DNA of 64,000 nt, from contig NZ_JAJTTH010000001.1 in assembly GCF_021341665.1 (NCBI RefSeq), positions 1 through 64,000 of the forward strand, given 5' to 3'. The notes beneath the pieces were generated by a model. It was not told the DNA's origin, did not search any database, and saw only the letters and a program-made list of their open reading frames with translations. Each line of letters opens with the position of its first letter. Position 1 is the first letter of the stretch. Origin of the DNA: Pseudomonas sp. Au-Pse12. Lineage in GTDB: Bacteria > Pseudomonadota > Gammaproteobacteria > Pseudomonadales > Pseudomonadaceae. The translations under genes were made by a program, and so were the position numbers. Shown piece after piece: positions 9,275-18,368 of this stretch.

Positions 9275-10198
9275 ATGATTGAACTAACAAGACTGACCAA
9301 GTCGTTCTCGAAGAAGATTGCCGTCAATAACCTGTCCTGCACCATTGCCCCGGGAGACGTGCTCGGGGTGCTGGGGCCCAACGGTGCCGGCAAGTCCACC
9401 TTCATGAGAATGCTCGCCGGTTTTGTCAGGCCGACGTCCGGTACCCTCAGCCTGTATGGCGTGGATGTGATTCGGCACACACGCAAGGCTCAGCGACTGA
9501 TCGGTTACTTACCTGAACAGAGCCCCTGCTACAGCGACATGAGCGCCCGTGGCTTCCTGACGTTTATCGCTGAGATGCGCGGTTATCGTGGAGCGCAGAA
9601 GCGGCATCGCGTGGCCAGCATGATGGAGCGTTTCGGGCTGGAGGACATGGGCCACTATCCCATTGAGGACCTTTCCAAGGGCCATCGCCGGCGGGTCGCT
9701 CTGGCCCAGACACTGCTGCACGATCCCCAGGTGCTGATCCTCGATGAGCCCACCGATGGCCTGGACCCCAACCAGAAGCGTCACGTCCGTGAGCTGATCA
9801 AAGGGTTGGCCGCTGAGCGGATCGTGATCCTCTCCACCCATATCCTCGAAGAGGTCGAGGCGCTGTGCACGCGGGTGCTGGTGCTCGACAAGGGGCAGAT
9901 ACTGGCCGATAGCAGCCTCGAGCAATTGCAGGCGCGCTGCCGTTATCACCAGGCCGTGACCCTGTTTGCCTCGCACCCTTTGGATCTCTTGTCGCTGGCG
10001 GTGTTGCCAGGGGTCGCAGGCATCGAGGCGGGGGCGCAGCCCAACAGCGTGAAGGTGCTGGCCCGCGCCGGGGAGGTGATTTTCCCGGCGATCAATGGGT
10101 TGATCAGCCGCTCGGGCTGGGACGTCAGGCACCAGGAAGTGGAGCGTGGGCACTTGGACGAAGTGTTCCGCACGCTGACCCGGGAGGCGCGAGCATGA
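9275..10198 (+). CDS. ABC-2 type exporter ATP-binding protein (GldA/CcmA-like)
   Basis: 307 residues with a complete nucleotide-binding domain: Walker A GPNGAGKST (about 35-43), an LSKGHRRRVALAQ signature (Ser-Lys-Gly form), Walker B VLILDEPTDGLDP and the switch His in ILSTHILEE. The C-terminal approximately 90 residues form the extension seen in gliding-type ABC-2 ATPases. The ATP-hydrolysing partner is presumably the permease whose ATG overlaps this stop (ATGA, 10195-10198). The ribosome site before the ATG is weak (CGGAAA). The gene opens a three-gene operon with the permease and a GldG-like protein. Confidence 0.92.
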   Translation: MIELTRLTKSFSKKIAVNNLSCTIAPGDVLGVLGPNGAGKSTFMRMLAGFVRPTSGTLSLYGVDVIRHTRKAQRLIGYLPEQSPCYSDMSARGFLTFIAEMRGYRGAQKRHRVASMMERFGLEDMGHYPIEDLSKGHRRRVALAQTLLHDPQVLILDEPTDGLDPNQKRHVRELIKGLAAERIVILSTHILEEVEALCTRVLVLDKGQILADSSLEQLQARCRYHQAVTLFASHPLDLLSLAVLPGVAGIEAGAQPNSVKVLARAGEVIFPAINGLISRSGWDVRHQEVERGHLDEVFRTLTREARA

Positions 10199-10929
10199 GG
10201 TTGCTGCCTGCGATTGCCAAGCGTGAGTTCTTCAGTTATTTCGAAACCCCTACGGCCTACGTGTTGATGACCACCTTCCTGGTGCTGTCGGCGATCTGTG
10301 GCTTTTATCCCGGCAGTTTCTATGAGCGCAATCAGGCCGATCTCGCGCCATTTTTCAGTTGCCACCCCTGGCTCTACCTGGTGCTGATGCCGGCGCTGGC
10401 GATGCAGCAGTGGGCGCAGGAGCGCAAGTCCGGCAGCATCGAGTTGCTGCTGACCCTGCCAGTGACCTGCCTGGAGGTGGTGCTCGGCAAGTTTCTCGCG
10501 GCCTGGTTGATAGTCACCATCAGCCTGTTGCTGACATTTCCCATGGTCCTGAGCGTCAACTACCTGGGCCATCCGGATAACGCGGTGATTGCCTGCGCTT
10601 ACCTGGGGAGCTGGCTGTTGGCGGGTACCTGCCTGGCGATCACCAGTTGCATGTCGGCACTGACCCGGAATCAGGTGATCGCCTTTGTTCTCGCGGCCGC
10701 GGTCTGCTTGCTGGGCATCGCCGCAGGCTCCGCCGCGGTACTCGACATGTTCAAGCCCTGGGCGCCGGCCGAGTGGCTGGACAGGGTCGCTGCCATGAGC
10801 TTCCTGGTGCAGTTCGACGCCATCAGCCAGGGCGTGCTTGACCCGCGCAACCTGCTGTACTTTGTTGCCCAGATTGTCGCCTGGCTGGCCGCTACCGCAT
10901 TGGTCGTCGATATGCGCAAGGCTCATTGA
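10195..10929 (+). CDS. ABC-2 type permease (GldF-like)
   Basis: 244 residues with six predicted hydrophobic segments (for example AYVLMTTFLVLSAICGFY, LVLMPALAMQQWAQERKSGS, FLAAWLIVTISLLLTFPMVL, AYLGSWLLAGTCLAITSC, IAFVLAAAVCLLGIAAG, VAQIVAWLAATALVVDMR). MQQWAQERKSGSIELLLTLP is the conserved cytoplasmic coupling loop of this family. It overlaps the ATPase gene by 4 bases and is followed 3 bases later by the GldG-like gene, so the three form one unit. The substrate is unknown. Confidence 0.9.
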   Translation: MRLLPAIAKREFFSYFETPTAYVLMTTFLVLSAICGFYPGSFYERNQADLAPFFSCHPWLYLVLMPALAMQQWAQERKSGSIELLLTLPVTCLEVVLGKFLAAWLIVTISLLLTFPMVLSVNYLGHPDNAVIACAYLGSWLLAGTCLAITSCMSALTRNQVIAFVLAAAVCLLGIAAGSAAVLDMFKPWAPAEWLDRVAAMSFLVQFDAISQGVLDPRNLLYFVAQIVAWLAATALVVDMRKAH

Positions 10930-10932
10930 GTC

Positions 10933-12768
10933 ATGGTCATGTCGCGAACCTTGTCGATCTGCACCTGCTTGCTGGCGCTGTCCTCGATCCTGCTGGTGGG
11001 CCAACCTTCGATTGGCGCGCGACTCTCCGCGTTGCGCCTGGACCTCACCGAACAGCAGCTTTACAGCGTCAGCGACGGCACCCGCAGGTTGCTTCAGGCA
11101 CTGCCGGAGCCCGTGGACCTGTACTGGTTTTACTCCAGCCAGGCCGCCAGGGACCTGCCGGACCTGCGCAGTTACGCGCAGCGGGTCGAGACCCTGCTCC
11201 GGGAGTACGAACGCCTGGGCAACGGCCGCATCAGGCTACATATCATCGACCCTGGGGCCTTTTCCGCCGAAGAGGCGCAGGCCCAGGCCTATGGCTTGCA
11301 GGCCTGGTCGCCAGGGGAGGGGGCGTTGCCGGTGTATTTCGGCCTGGCGGCGGTGGACGCGCAGCACCACCAGCAGAGCATTGCCTTCTTCGCGCAGGAC
11401 CAGCAGTCCTTGCTGGAGTACCAGATCAGCCGGCTGCTGCACGCCTTGAGCAGCCCTCAGCGCCCAGCGCTGGGGCTGCTGTCGAGGCTGCCGCTGAGCG
11501 GCGGCTTCGATCCCCAGAGCGGCAACCGGCGGCCAACCTGGGCCGTGTTCGAGGACATTCGCCAAGCCTTCGACGTGCGTGAGCTGGACCTCGAACTGCA
11601 GAAGATTCCCGAGGACCTCAAGCTCTTGTTGCTGGTCCACCCCCGGCGCCTGTCCCAGGAGACCTTGTACGCCATCGATCAGTTCGTGCTGCGTGGCGGT
11701 CGGCTGCTGGTATTTGTCGACCCCTACAGCGAGGCCGACCCGGGGGATCAGTACTTCGGCATTCCCAGCAAGGACAAGTCTTCTGACCTGGCGCCGTTGC
11801 TCCAGGCCTGGGGCGTGCACCTGAACGCCGGCTCGACCCTGGGCGATGGCGACTACGGGCAGTTCGTCAATCTCGGGCCGCAGGCAGACGCGGTGTGGCA
11901 GCCTACCGCCCTGAGCTTGCCGACAGCGGCTATCAACCAGCATGAAGTCAGCACCGCCGGCCTGCACCGCATCAACCTGAGCACCGCCGGGGTCCTGGAG
12001 CCCCTGAAAGGCAGCCGCATGAGTTTCAACCCGCTGTTGCACAGCTCCGAGAGCTCGACACTGTTCAAGACCGCGCGCTTCGATCACTTACCGGACCCAA
12101 AGCAACTGGCCCGGGAGATGAAAGCCTCCGGTCAGCGCCTGACCCTGGCCGCGCGCCTGCAAGGGCCGGCCCGCTCGGCGTTTCCGGAGCGGGCAGGGGC
12201 CGAGGAAGGGGGGCTGGTCGCCGCGGACAGCATCAACCTGATCGTCGTCGCCGACACTGATCTGCTCAGGGACAGCCTGTGGATGGAGCGTCAGGAGCAT
12301 TACGGCCAGCAGCAGGCGGTGGCCTGGGCCGACAACGGGGCCTTTGTCCTCAATGCGCTGGACAGCCTGGCGGGCTCCGAAGCCCTGATCGGGTTGCGTT
12401 CAAGGGGCAACTACCACCGCAGCTTCACCCGGGTCGAACAGATGCAGCGCCAGGCCCAGGCCAGCGTGGTGCAGATGCAGGGCGCCCTGGAGAAAAGGCT
12501 GGAGGAGACCGAACGGCAACTGGCGGTGCTCCAGGACGATGCCACTCAAGCTGACGCTGGCACGCCCGAGCGCCAGGCCCGGGAAGCTGCCTTTGCCGAG
12601 GAAAGGCAGGCCATCGTTACCGAGATGCGCAGGGTGGCGCGGGACATGACCGTGCAGGTGGATCGGCTCGGCCTGCAGCTCAAGCTCGCCAACATCGCCT
12701 TGATACCGGCCCTGTTGAGCCTGTTCGGCTTGTGTCTGTGGGGTGTCCGCTGGTGGCGTCGGCGTTGA
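10933..12768 (+). CDS. GldG-like ABC auxiliary protein
   Basis: 611 residues. An N-terminal membrane anchor (about 7-25), a GldG N-terminal domain (LRLDLTEQQLYSVSDGTRRL, then PEPVDLYWFYSSQ) and the ABC_transp_aux domain (about 180-470; LLVHPRRLSQETLYAIDQFV, GGRLLVFVDPYSEAD) are recognisable. A coiled coil runs at about 495-575 and a C-terminal membrane span near 588-605 precedes WRRR. Proteins of this type sit in the periplasm, anchored at both ends, and partner the GldA/F exporter. In gliding Bacteroidetes they are needed for motility. In Pseudomonas the operon has no gliding role and its cargo is not established. ATG at 10933, or at 10939. Confidence 0.88.
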   Translation: MVMSRTLSICTCLLALSSILLVGQPSIGARLSALRLDLTEQQLYSVSDGTRRLLQALPEPVDLYWFYSSQAARDLPDLRSYAQRVETLLREYERLGNGRIRLHIIDPGAFSAEEAQAQAYGLQAWSPGEGALPVYFGLAAVDAQHHQQSIAFFAQDQQSLLEYQISRLLHALSSPQRPALGLLSRLPLSGGFDPQSGNRRPTWAVFEDIRQAFDVRELDLELQKIPEDLKLLLLVHPRRLSQETLYAIDQFVLRGGRLLVFVDPYSEADPGDQYFGIPSKDKSSDLAPLLQAWGVHLNAGSTLGDGDYGQFVNLGPQADAVWQPTALSLPTAAINQHEVSTAGLHRINLSTAGVLEPLKGSRMSFNPLLHSSESSTLFKTARFDHLPDPKQLAREMKASGQRLTLAARLQGPARSAFPERAGAEEGGLVAADSINLIVVADTDLLRDSLWMERQEHYGQQQAVAWADNGAFVLNALDSLAGSEALIGLRSRGNYHRSFTRVEQMQRQAQASVVQMQGALEKRLEETERQLAVLQDDATQADAGTPERQAREAAFAEERQAIVTEMRRVARDMTVQVDRLGLQLKLANIALIPALLSLFGLCLWGVRWWRRR

Positions 12769-12914
12769 AAGCCCCCGAGGCCTGTGCTGGACGCTGGCGC
12801 ATGTTTCCTGGCTTTTCAGCCATTAACGCTCCCCGGGCCCGAGCTTAAGCTGCTGTCATCGCTCAACGCCGGCCGGCGCTGGGCTGACTGAGCAACGACG
12901 GGAAAGGTTCAAGC

Positions 12915-13664
12915 ATGAAAACATTGGAAAAGAAAATCGCCCTGGTGACCGGTTCCTCCAAGGGCATCGGTGCCGCAATCGCCCGGCAACTGGCAGCGCA
13001 GGGGGCCACGGTGATCGTCAACTACACCCGCAGCCAGGCCGATGCCGACAGGCTGGTGACGCAGATCGTCGAGCAGGGCGGCAGGGCCTTTGCGATCCAG
13101 GCCGATGTCTCGAAAAGCCTTGAGGTCAAGGCACTGTTCAAGACCATCGGCCACCTGCATGGCCACCTCGATATCCTGGTCAACAATGCCGGGGTCTATT
13201 CCACCGGGGCGCTGGCCGACGTCACCGAAGAAGCCTTTCACCGGCACTTCGACCTGAACGTCCTGGGCCTGATTCTCTGTTCCCAGGCCGCACTCGAGTA
13301 CTTCAATCCGGCCGGGGGCAGCATCGTCAACATCAGCTCCAGCGTCACCTCGTTCACCCCGGCCGACTCCACGGTCTACACCGCTTCCAAAGGGGCGGTG
13401 GATGCCGTGACCCGAACCCTGGCCAATGAACTGGGGCCGCGAAACATTCGGGTCAACTCGGTCAACCCGGGGCTGGTCGAGACCGAAGGGGTGCACGCCA
13501 GCGGTTTCTTCGCCGACGAGTTCCGCCGCAAGATCGAATCCATCACGCCCCTGGGTCGGATTGGCGTGCCCCAGGACATTGCGCCGGCGGTGGCTTTCCT
13601 GGCCTCGGACGCGGCCGGCTGGATCACCGGCGAAACCCTGATCATTGGCGGCGGCCTGCGCTAG
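12915..13664 (+). CDS. SDR family oxidoreductase (FabG-like)
   Basis: 249 residues with the cofactor motif TGSSKGIGAAIA (about 12-23), NNAG near 88, Ser in NISSSVTS and the catalytic pair in YTASKGA. The C-terminal GGG LR ending is typical of classical SDRs. It presumably oxidises or reduces an alcohol/ketone with NAD(P). AAAGG lies 8-9 bases before the ATG. Its stop overlaps the stop of the convergent AraC gene by 4 bases (13661-13664). The substrate cannot be read. Confidence 0.9.
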   Translation: MKTLEKKIALVTGSSKGIGAAIARQLAAQGATVIVNYTRSQADADRLVTQIVEQGGRAFAIQADVSKSLEVKALFKTIGHLHGHLDILVNNAGVYSTGALADVTEEAFHRHFDLNVLGLILCSQAALEYFNPAGGSIVNISSSVTSFTPADSTVYTASKGAVDAVTRTLANELGPRNIRVNSVNPGLVETEGVHASGFFADEFRRKIESITPLGRIGVPQDIAPAVAFLASDAAGWITGETLIIGGGLR

Positions 13665-14578
13665 AGGCCCTGCTGCGCGCGCTGATAGTGCCGCGGCGCT
13701 TCGTTCATCACCCGCTTGAACGCGGTGCTGAAGGCGCTTTCCGATTCGTAGCCGAGAGAGAAGGCGATGCTGGAGATGCTGTCGGCGGAGTTACGCAAGC
13801 GGTCGCTGGCCAGGAGCATGCGCCAGCGGGTCAGGTACTCCATGGGGGCGACGCCGACGATGTGCTTGAAGCGCTGGGCAAACGCCGAGCGCGACAGGTT
13901 GGCCAGGCGCGCCAGTTCCTCCACGCTCCAGCGCCGCGCCGGGTCGTTATGCAGGGCGCTGATGGCGGCACTCAGATGGCGGTCGGCAAGGCCGGCAAAC
14001 CACCCGCTGCCTTCGCCGTCGAAGGTGTCCAGGTGAGCCCGCAGCACCTCGACGAGCATGATGTGAGCCAGGTGCTCGGTCATCAGCGAGCGCCCTGGAC
14101 GGTGCTGATGCAGCTCCGAGGTAAAGCGCTCCAGGGCCCAGCGCAGGATGGAGGCCTGGGCGGAAATGCCGGTCAGGTGGACCAGCGAGGGCAGGGTGCT
14201 GAGCAGGACCTGGGCCGGGACCCCGGTGAACTCGAAGCGCCCCCCCACCAGCTGGGTTTCCTGGCCGCCATGGTCGAGGCGTATTTCATCTTCGGCCAGG
14301 CGCTGGAAGAACGGCCCGGCATCGACCGGCACCTGGCTCATGTCGCTGTAAAGGGCAAAGGGAACGCCCCGGGTCATCAGGAAGCAGTCGCCTTGTTGCA
14401 AGCGCTGAGGCTGTTGTTCGCCTGCAACTAACAACCAGCATCCACCCTGGACCACGGTGGTGAACTTGATCCCGGCATTTTCGGGAAAACTGAACGCCCA
14501 GTCGCCCGCCAACTTTAAAGTTGCAGAGTGATAGTTGCGAATGCGCAATAAGGAAAGAACACCTGAAAGCGGGTCCAT
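13661..14578 (-). CDS. AraC family transcriptional regulator with N-terminal cupin
   Basis: 305 residues from the ATG at 14578, preferred over 14626 because AAAGG lies about 9 bases before it and MDPLSGVLSLLRIRNYHSA is a standard family opening. Residues about 10-190 form the cupin_6 ligand domain. Residues about 205-300 form the double HTH (WSVEELARLANLSRSAFAQR, then SSIAFSLGYESESAFSTAFK). It is divergent from the aldehyde dehydrogenase at 14712 and convergent with the SDR, so it most likely controls one or both. The 133-base divergent region is AT-rich near 14640-14660. Confidence 0.9.
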   Translation of the reverse strand: MDPLSGVLSLLRIRNYHSATLKLAGDWAFSFPENAGIKFTTVVQGGCWLLVAGEQQPQRLQQGDCFLMTRGVPFALYSDMSQVPVDAGPFFQRLAEDEIRLDHGGQETQLVGGRFEFTGVPAQVLLSTLPSLVHLTGISAQASILRWALERFTSELHQHRPGRSLMTEHLAHIMLVEVLRAHLDTFDGEGSGWFAGLADRHLSAAISALHNDPARRWSVEELARLANLSRSAFAQRFKHIVGVAPMEYLTRWRMLLASDRLRNSADSISSIAFSLGYESESAFSTAFKRVMNEAPRHYQRAQQGL

Positions 14579-14711
14579 GACTCGGCCTTTATTGAGTTTC
14601 GAGAAGTAAGAAGAGGACTCTAACATCGAGATTGCTGTGCGGGATATATAAATATATCGCCACTATTGCCGGCAATTTTTTGTCCAATCTGTAACTTGCA
14701 GAGGCATTGAT

Positions 14712-16184
14712 ATGACTGTCGTATTTGCACCGTTTTATGGCCCGTTGATTAACGGCGTATTTGAACATGATGATAATGCCCCGGTTCCCGCGTTCGATCC
14801 GGCCACCGGCCAGTGCCTGGCGCACATCCATTACTGCAACGCGGCCGATGTCGGGCGTGCGGTCGAGGCGGCCCAGGCCGCCTTTGCCGGCTGGAAGGCG
14901 CTGGGGCAGCAGGAGCGGGGGCGGCTGATCAATGCCCTGGCCGATGCCGTGGAGGCCGACAGCGAACGATTGGCGCGCATCGATGCCCACGACGTCGGGC
15001 GTTGCATCAGTGAGGTGCGCAAGGACTATCAGACCGCGGTGCGTCACTACCGCTACTTTGCCGCGGTGATCATGGCCCATGAAGATCAGGGCCGGGAGAT
15101 CGCTGGCGGCTACGCCCTGGGCAAGCGCGAGCCCCTGGGCGTGTGCGGGCAGATCATTCCGTGGAACGCACCGGCCATCATGGCCGCGTTCAAGCTGGCG
15201 CCGGCCCTGGCGGCAGGCAACACCGTGGTCCTGAAACCCGATGAAAACGCTTCCCTGTCGACCCTGGAGCTGGGCCGGCACATCGCGCGGATCTTCCCCG
15301 CCGGGGTGGTCAATATCGTCACCGGCCTTGGCGAGGTGGTGGGGGCGGCCCTGAGCAAGCATCCCAAGGTGCGCAAACTGTCGTTCACCGGCAGCACCGA
15401 AGTGGGCCGGATCGTCGCCGGGGTGGCGGCCGAGCGACTGGTGCCGGCGACCCTGGAGCTGGGGGGCAAGAGCGCCAATATCGTCTTTCCGGACATTCAG
15501 GACCTGGACGCGGTGGTGGACAACGCCACCTTCGCCGCCATTCACAACAATGGCCAGTCGTGCCTGGCCGGCACCCGGCTGTTTGTCCACAAGGACATTT
15601 TCCAGGCCTTCAAACAGAAACTGATCGAGTCTTTTCAGCGGGTCAGGGTCGGCTCGCCCCAGGATGAAGAGGCGCGCGTCAGTTGCCTGGTGTCCGCCAG
15701 GCAGGGCGAGAAGGTCCTGGAATACATCGCCACGGGTATCGAGGAAGGCGCTGAACTGCTGGTGGGGGGCACCAGGGTCGAGGTCGCGGGCTGCGAAGCC
15801 GGCTATTTCATCCAGCCCACGGTGTTTCTGGCCCGCAACAGCATGCGCATCTGCCAGGAAGAAATCTTCGGCCCGGTGCTGTCGCTGATCCAGTGGAGCG
15901 ATTACGAGGAGATGATCGCCCAGGCCAACGACACTGAGTACGGCCTGGCCGCCGGGATCTACACCAGCAACCTGAAGCACGCGATGCACACCGCCGACCG
16001 TCTGGAGGCCGGCTCGGTCTGGATCAACCGCTACTCCAACATCAGCGATGGCACGGCTTTTGGTGGTTACAAGAACAGCGGTATCGGCCGCGAGTTCTGT
16101 CGCGAAACCCTGAACGCCTACACCCAGGTCAAGACCATCACGCTCCAGGCTGAAGTGCCGGCGCCCTGGTTTGCTCCGCGCTAG
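14712..16184 (+). CDS. NAD(P)-dependent aldehyde dehydrogenase
   Basis: 490 residues, the normal length for the superfamily. Visible are PWNAPAIMAAFKLAPALAAG (substrate channel), the cofactor-binding SFTGSTEVG, the general base in LELGGKSANIVF (about E249), the nucleophile in GQSCLAGTR (about C284) and EEIFGPVLSLI. It oxidises an aldehyde to the acid; the substrate is not evident. AGAGG lies 7 bases before the ATG. A strong terminator follows at 16203-16236, so it is probably monocistronic under the divergent AraC regulator. Confidence 0.93.
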   Translation: MTVVFAPFYGPLINGVFEHDDNAPVPAFDPATGQCLAHIHYCNAADVGRAVEAAQAAFAGWKALGQQERGRLINALADAVEADSERLARIDAHDVGRCISEVRKDYQTAVRHYRYFAAVIMAHEDQGREIAGGYALGKREPLGVCGQIIPWNAPAIMAAFKLAPALAAGNTVVLKPDENASLSTLELGRHIARIFPAGVVNIVTGLGEVVGAALSKHPKVRKLSFTGSTEVGRIVAGVAAERLVPATLELGGKSANIVFPDIQDLDAVVDNATFAAIHNNGQSCLAGTRLFVHKDIFQAFKQKLIESFQRVRVGSPQDEEARVSCLVSARQGEKVLEYIATGIEEGAELLVGGTRVEVAGCEAGYFIQPTVFLARNSMRICQEEIFGPVLSLIQWSDYEEMIAQANDTEYGLAAGIYTSNLKHAMHTADRLEAGSVWINRYSNISDGTAFGGYKNSGIGREFCRETLNAYTQVKTITLQAEVPAPWFAPR

Positions 16185-16202
16185 ATCCTGAAGTGTTATC
16201 GG

Positions 16203-16236
16203 ACCGCTTGTTTCCTTGGGAGCAAGCGGTTTTTTT
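16203..16236 (+). terminator. Rho-independent terminator after the aldehyde dehydrogenase gene
   Basis: ACCGCTTG and CAAGCGGT pair around an 11-12 base loop, followed by seven T. The remainder of the 16185-16522 gap contains the palindrome at 16263-16280 and AT-rich promoter-like sequence for the adhesin. Confidence 0.9.
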
Positions 16237-16262
16237 GTGCTGAAGATAGGTGTTGGTGTTTG

Positions 16263-16280
16263 TGTAGGACGAATCCTACA
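16263..16280. promoter_or_regulatory. RcsB-box-like palindrome upstream of the 16.5 kb adhesin
   Basis: TGTAGGA-cgaa-TCCTACA is a perfect inverted repeat of 7-base arms with a 4-base spacer. Its core TAGGA-N4-TCCTA has the geometry of the enterobacterial RcsB box (TARGA-N4-TCYTA). The same element recurs at 23062, 27794 and (one mismatch) 48995. It lies about 240 bases before the adhesin ATG. I infer binding by the NarL-type regulator at 17682. Confidence 0.65.
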
Positions 16281-16522
16281 TTCGCGTGCGGATTGTCTGT
16301 GATTGGATGTCGATTCCTGCGATTTTTGTTTTTCTGGATCGAGATTATAAATCTCCGAATCTTTTCGATATCGACCAGCTGCTCACTATCCATAACAGGG
16401 AAGTTGTCGTGCTCAGTCTTGCTGAAAGGGGCTGGCGGCTACGATTCCCTGTCTTTGGATAAGACAGTGGCTTGGGGATTTATTATTGGGTGCAGGAAGC
16501 TGATTTTGCAGGGTGAGAAATT

Positions 16523-17539
16523 ATGAATGTCTATGCTTTATGGAGTTTGACGTTTTTGGTAATAGTGTCTGGGGGGGTGTCGAATGCTAATGCCGAATGT
16601 GTGAGTAAAAATGTAAGTCTTCCAAGTGTTAACTTGAAGTTTCAAGGAGCAAGCGTATATCCCGCGATGATATCCAGTACTTGGCATGAGGCGTTTATAG
16701 ATGGTGCATTGGATTGCGTGTCGAGAAGCGGGGTTAGGTATTTTTATACTATTGGTTCGCTCTGGTCAGTCAGCAGAACTTACAGCTTTGAGGGCGCGAG
16801 CTACGGTGTCTACGAGACTGCTAATCCTGCAGTTGGAATGATTTTAGCGGCTGCAGAGCCTGGTGGAGGTTTTGTGGTTGTTGGGAGTTCTAGAACTACC
16901 GTATTTAGTGTAATGGGCGTGGGAGCGGATGGAGCCGCAAGGAGCGCCGCTATATATCGATATCGATATATAGCTCTGAACAAACTACCCTCGGGAGTTG
17001 TTGGTCTGTCTGGGAAAAATGTGACGGATATTAGCGCATCCCATGACCTGATGGATTTCAAAAGTGTTTTGTCCAGTGCTGCCAGTTCCATTTCTGTAAA
17101 TAATCTTTCATGCAGCCTCAGTGTCCCGGCAGCGGTAAAGCTGACTAAAGCTACCGTTTCATCATTATCTTCGACGGGGGCGAGTAGGGTGGTGGGTAAC
17201 TTTCAGCTAAGGGTGCGGTGCGGTACCTCATACCTTCCCTATAAGGTGCTTTACTCAATGTCCGACATTAACTCACCTGGCAACACCTCTTCGATCCTCA
17301 AGATTTCCAGCCAATCGGGGGCTGCCTCGGGGGTAGGGCTGCAAATTCTAGATGCGGGCGTACCTATAAGCTTTGGGCCTGCATTCGCGCCAGGAACTTT
17401 TAGGGGAAAGTTTGGAGATATGGGCGTTCAAGGTGGTGATCTTGCCAGGCAGCTAAGTGTTAACTATGTTCGTAGCGGTGGAGCGGTCAAGCCTGGGGTG
17501 GTGAGTGCGGGCATCAGCGTTACCCTCTCTTATGACTGA
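16523..17539 (+). CDS. Two-domain fimbrial tip adhesin (chaperone-usher type)
   Basis: 338 residues. A signal peptide of about 24 residues ends ...SNANA. A receptor-type domain covers about 25-185. A pilin-like domain follows at about 190-338 (VNNLSCSLSVPAAVKL, FQLRVRCG, YKVLYSMSDINSPGN, GLQILDAGVPISFGP) with the terminal GISVTLSYD, the usual subunit end recognised by the chaperone. AGGGTGA stands 6-8 bases before the ATG. Strikingly AT-rich compared with flanking genes. It resembles the adhesins at 32460 and 49218 in domain plan. It stands alone, 10 kb from the pilin operon, directly upstream of the response-regulator gene and downstream of an RcsB-like box. The role as adhesin is a family inference. 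Confidence 0.82.
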   Translation: MNVYALWSLTFLVIVSGGVSNANAECVSKNVSLPSVNLKFQGASVYPAMISSTWHEAFIDGALDCVSRSGVRYFYTIGSLWSVSRTYSFEGASYGVYETANPAVGMILAAAEPGGGFVVVGSSRTTVFSVMGVGADGAARSAAIYRYRYIALNKLPSGVVGLSGKNVTDISASHDLMDFKSVLSSAASSISVNNLSCSLSVPAAVKLTKATVSSLSSTGASRVVGNFQLRVRCGTSYLPYKVLYSMSDINSPGNTSSILKISSQSGAASGVGLQILDAGVPISFGPAFAPGTFRGKFGDMGVQGGDLARQLSVNYVRSGGAVKPGVVSAGISVTLSYD

Positions 17540-17681
17540 AGTTTAAAACTAAATAAGTCTGACTTTGTCGAGCGTAAATTAAGGGCTTTTGCTAAAGTCG
17601 GCATCGCAGTAAATAGATACCGTGTTGGCATGCCGCAATAGCGCAATGCTGTAAGTGCGGAAAATCAGGAGCAACTAAGCA

Positions 17682-18311
17682 ATGGGCAATATAGTCATAG
17701 TCGACGATCACCCGCTGATGCGCATGGCCGTGCGGGTCATGCTCGAAGGTGAGGGGCACACCATCATGGCGGAAGTCGATAACGGCGTGGATGCCCTAGA
17801 GATCATCCGCAAGTTGCTGCCTGACCTGATCGTCCTCGACCTGAGCATCCCCAAGATGGATGGCCTGGCGGTGATCGCCCGGCTTACCGCCATCGGCATT
17901 TCCACCAAGGTGTTGATCCTGACTTCCGGTGATGCGCGTAATTTTGCCATGCGCTCGCTGCAGGCGGGTGCCGCTGGTTTTGTCTGCAAGGACGACAGCC
18001 TGGATGAGTTGGCCGGCGCGGTGAAGGCGGTGCTGGCCGGCTACAGCTATTTCCCGGCCAACACCATTCATATGCTGCGCGACAACTCCCAGGCGGCAAC
18101 CGAGGAAAGCCTCAAGCTGGCGCAATTGTCCGATCGGGAAATCACCGTGCTCAAGCTGCTGGCCCGTGGCCTGGGCAACCAGGATATCGCCCAGCAACTG
18201 ATGATCAGCCACAAGACGGTCAGTACCTACAAGGTGCGTTTGCAACGGAAGTTGAGCGTGGAAAACCTGATTGCGATGGTGGAGCTTGCCAAGCGTAACG
18301 ATCTGGTTTGA
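17682..18311 (+). CDS. NarL/FixJ family response regulator (RocA1/RcsB/BvgA-like)
   Basis: 209 residues. The receiver domain has the acidic pair DD at 8-9, phosphoacceptor D53 (IVLDLSIPKMDG) and conserved K103 (FVCKDD). The LuxR-type HTH covers about 145-205 (LSDREITVLKLLARGLGNQD, then HKTVSTYKVRLQRKL). Length and sequence fit the RocA1/BvgA class that controls cup fimbrial genes in Pseudomonas. GGAG lies about 11-12 bases before the ATG. Its stop faces the hybrid kinase gene across a shared hairpin (18326-18355). I infer that it receives phosphate from the nearby hybrid kinases and binds the TAGGA-N4-TCCTA sites. Confidence 0.93.
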   Translation: MGNIVIVDDHPLMRMAVRVMLEGEGHTIMAEVDNGVDALEIIRKLLPDLIVLDLSIPKMDGLAVIARLTAIGISTKVLILTSGDARNFAMRSLQAGAAGFVCKDDSLDELAGAVKAVLAGYSYFPANTIHMLRDNSQAATEESLKLAQLSDREITVLKLLARGLGNQDIAQQLMISHKTVSTYKVRLQRKLSVENLIAMVELAKRNDLV

Positions 18312-18325
18312 GCTTGCACGAAGCA

Positions 18326-18355
18326 AAAGGCCGGAGGGTTGAATCTCCGGTCTTT
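18326..18355. terminator. Bidirectional terminator between convergent regulator and kinase genes
   Basis: AAAGGCCGGAG (18326-18336) pairs with CTCCGGTCTTT (18345-18355) with one wobble or mismatch. A-tract and T-tract flank the GC stem, so it can serve both strands. Confidence 0.75.
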
Positions 18356-18368
18356 GTGCATCCGCACT

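Noticed and set aside
16260..16526. 88-codon frame overlapping the 16523 adhesin start by ATGA
   Set aside because: It begins with GTG at the palindrome, has skewed composition and lies in an AT-rich control region; no family resemblance.
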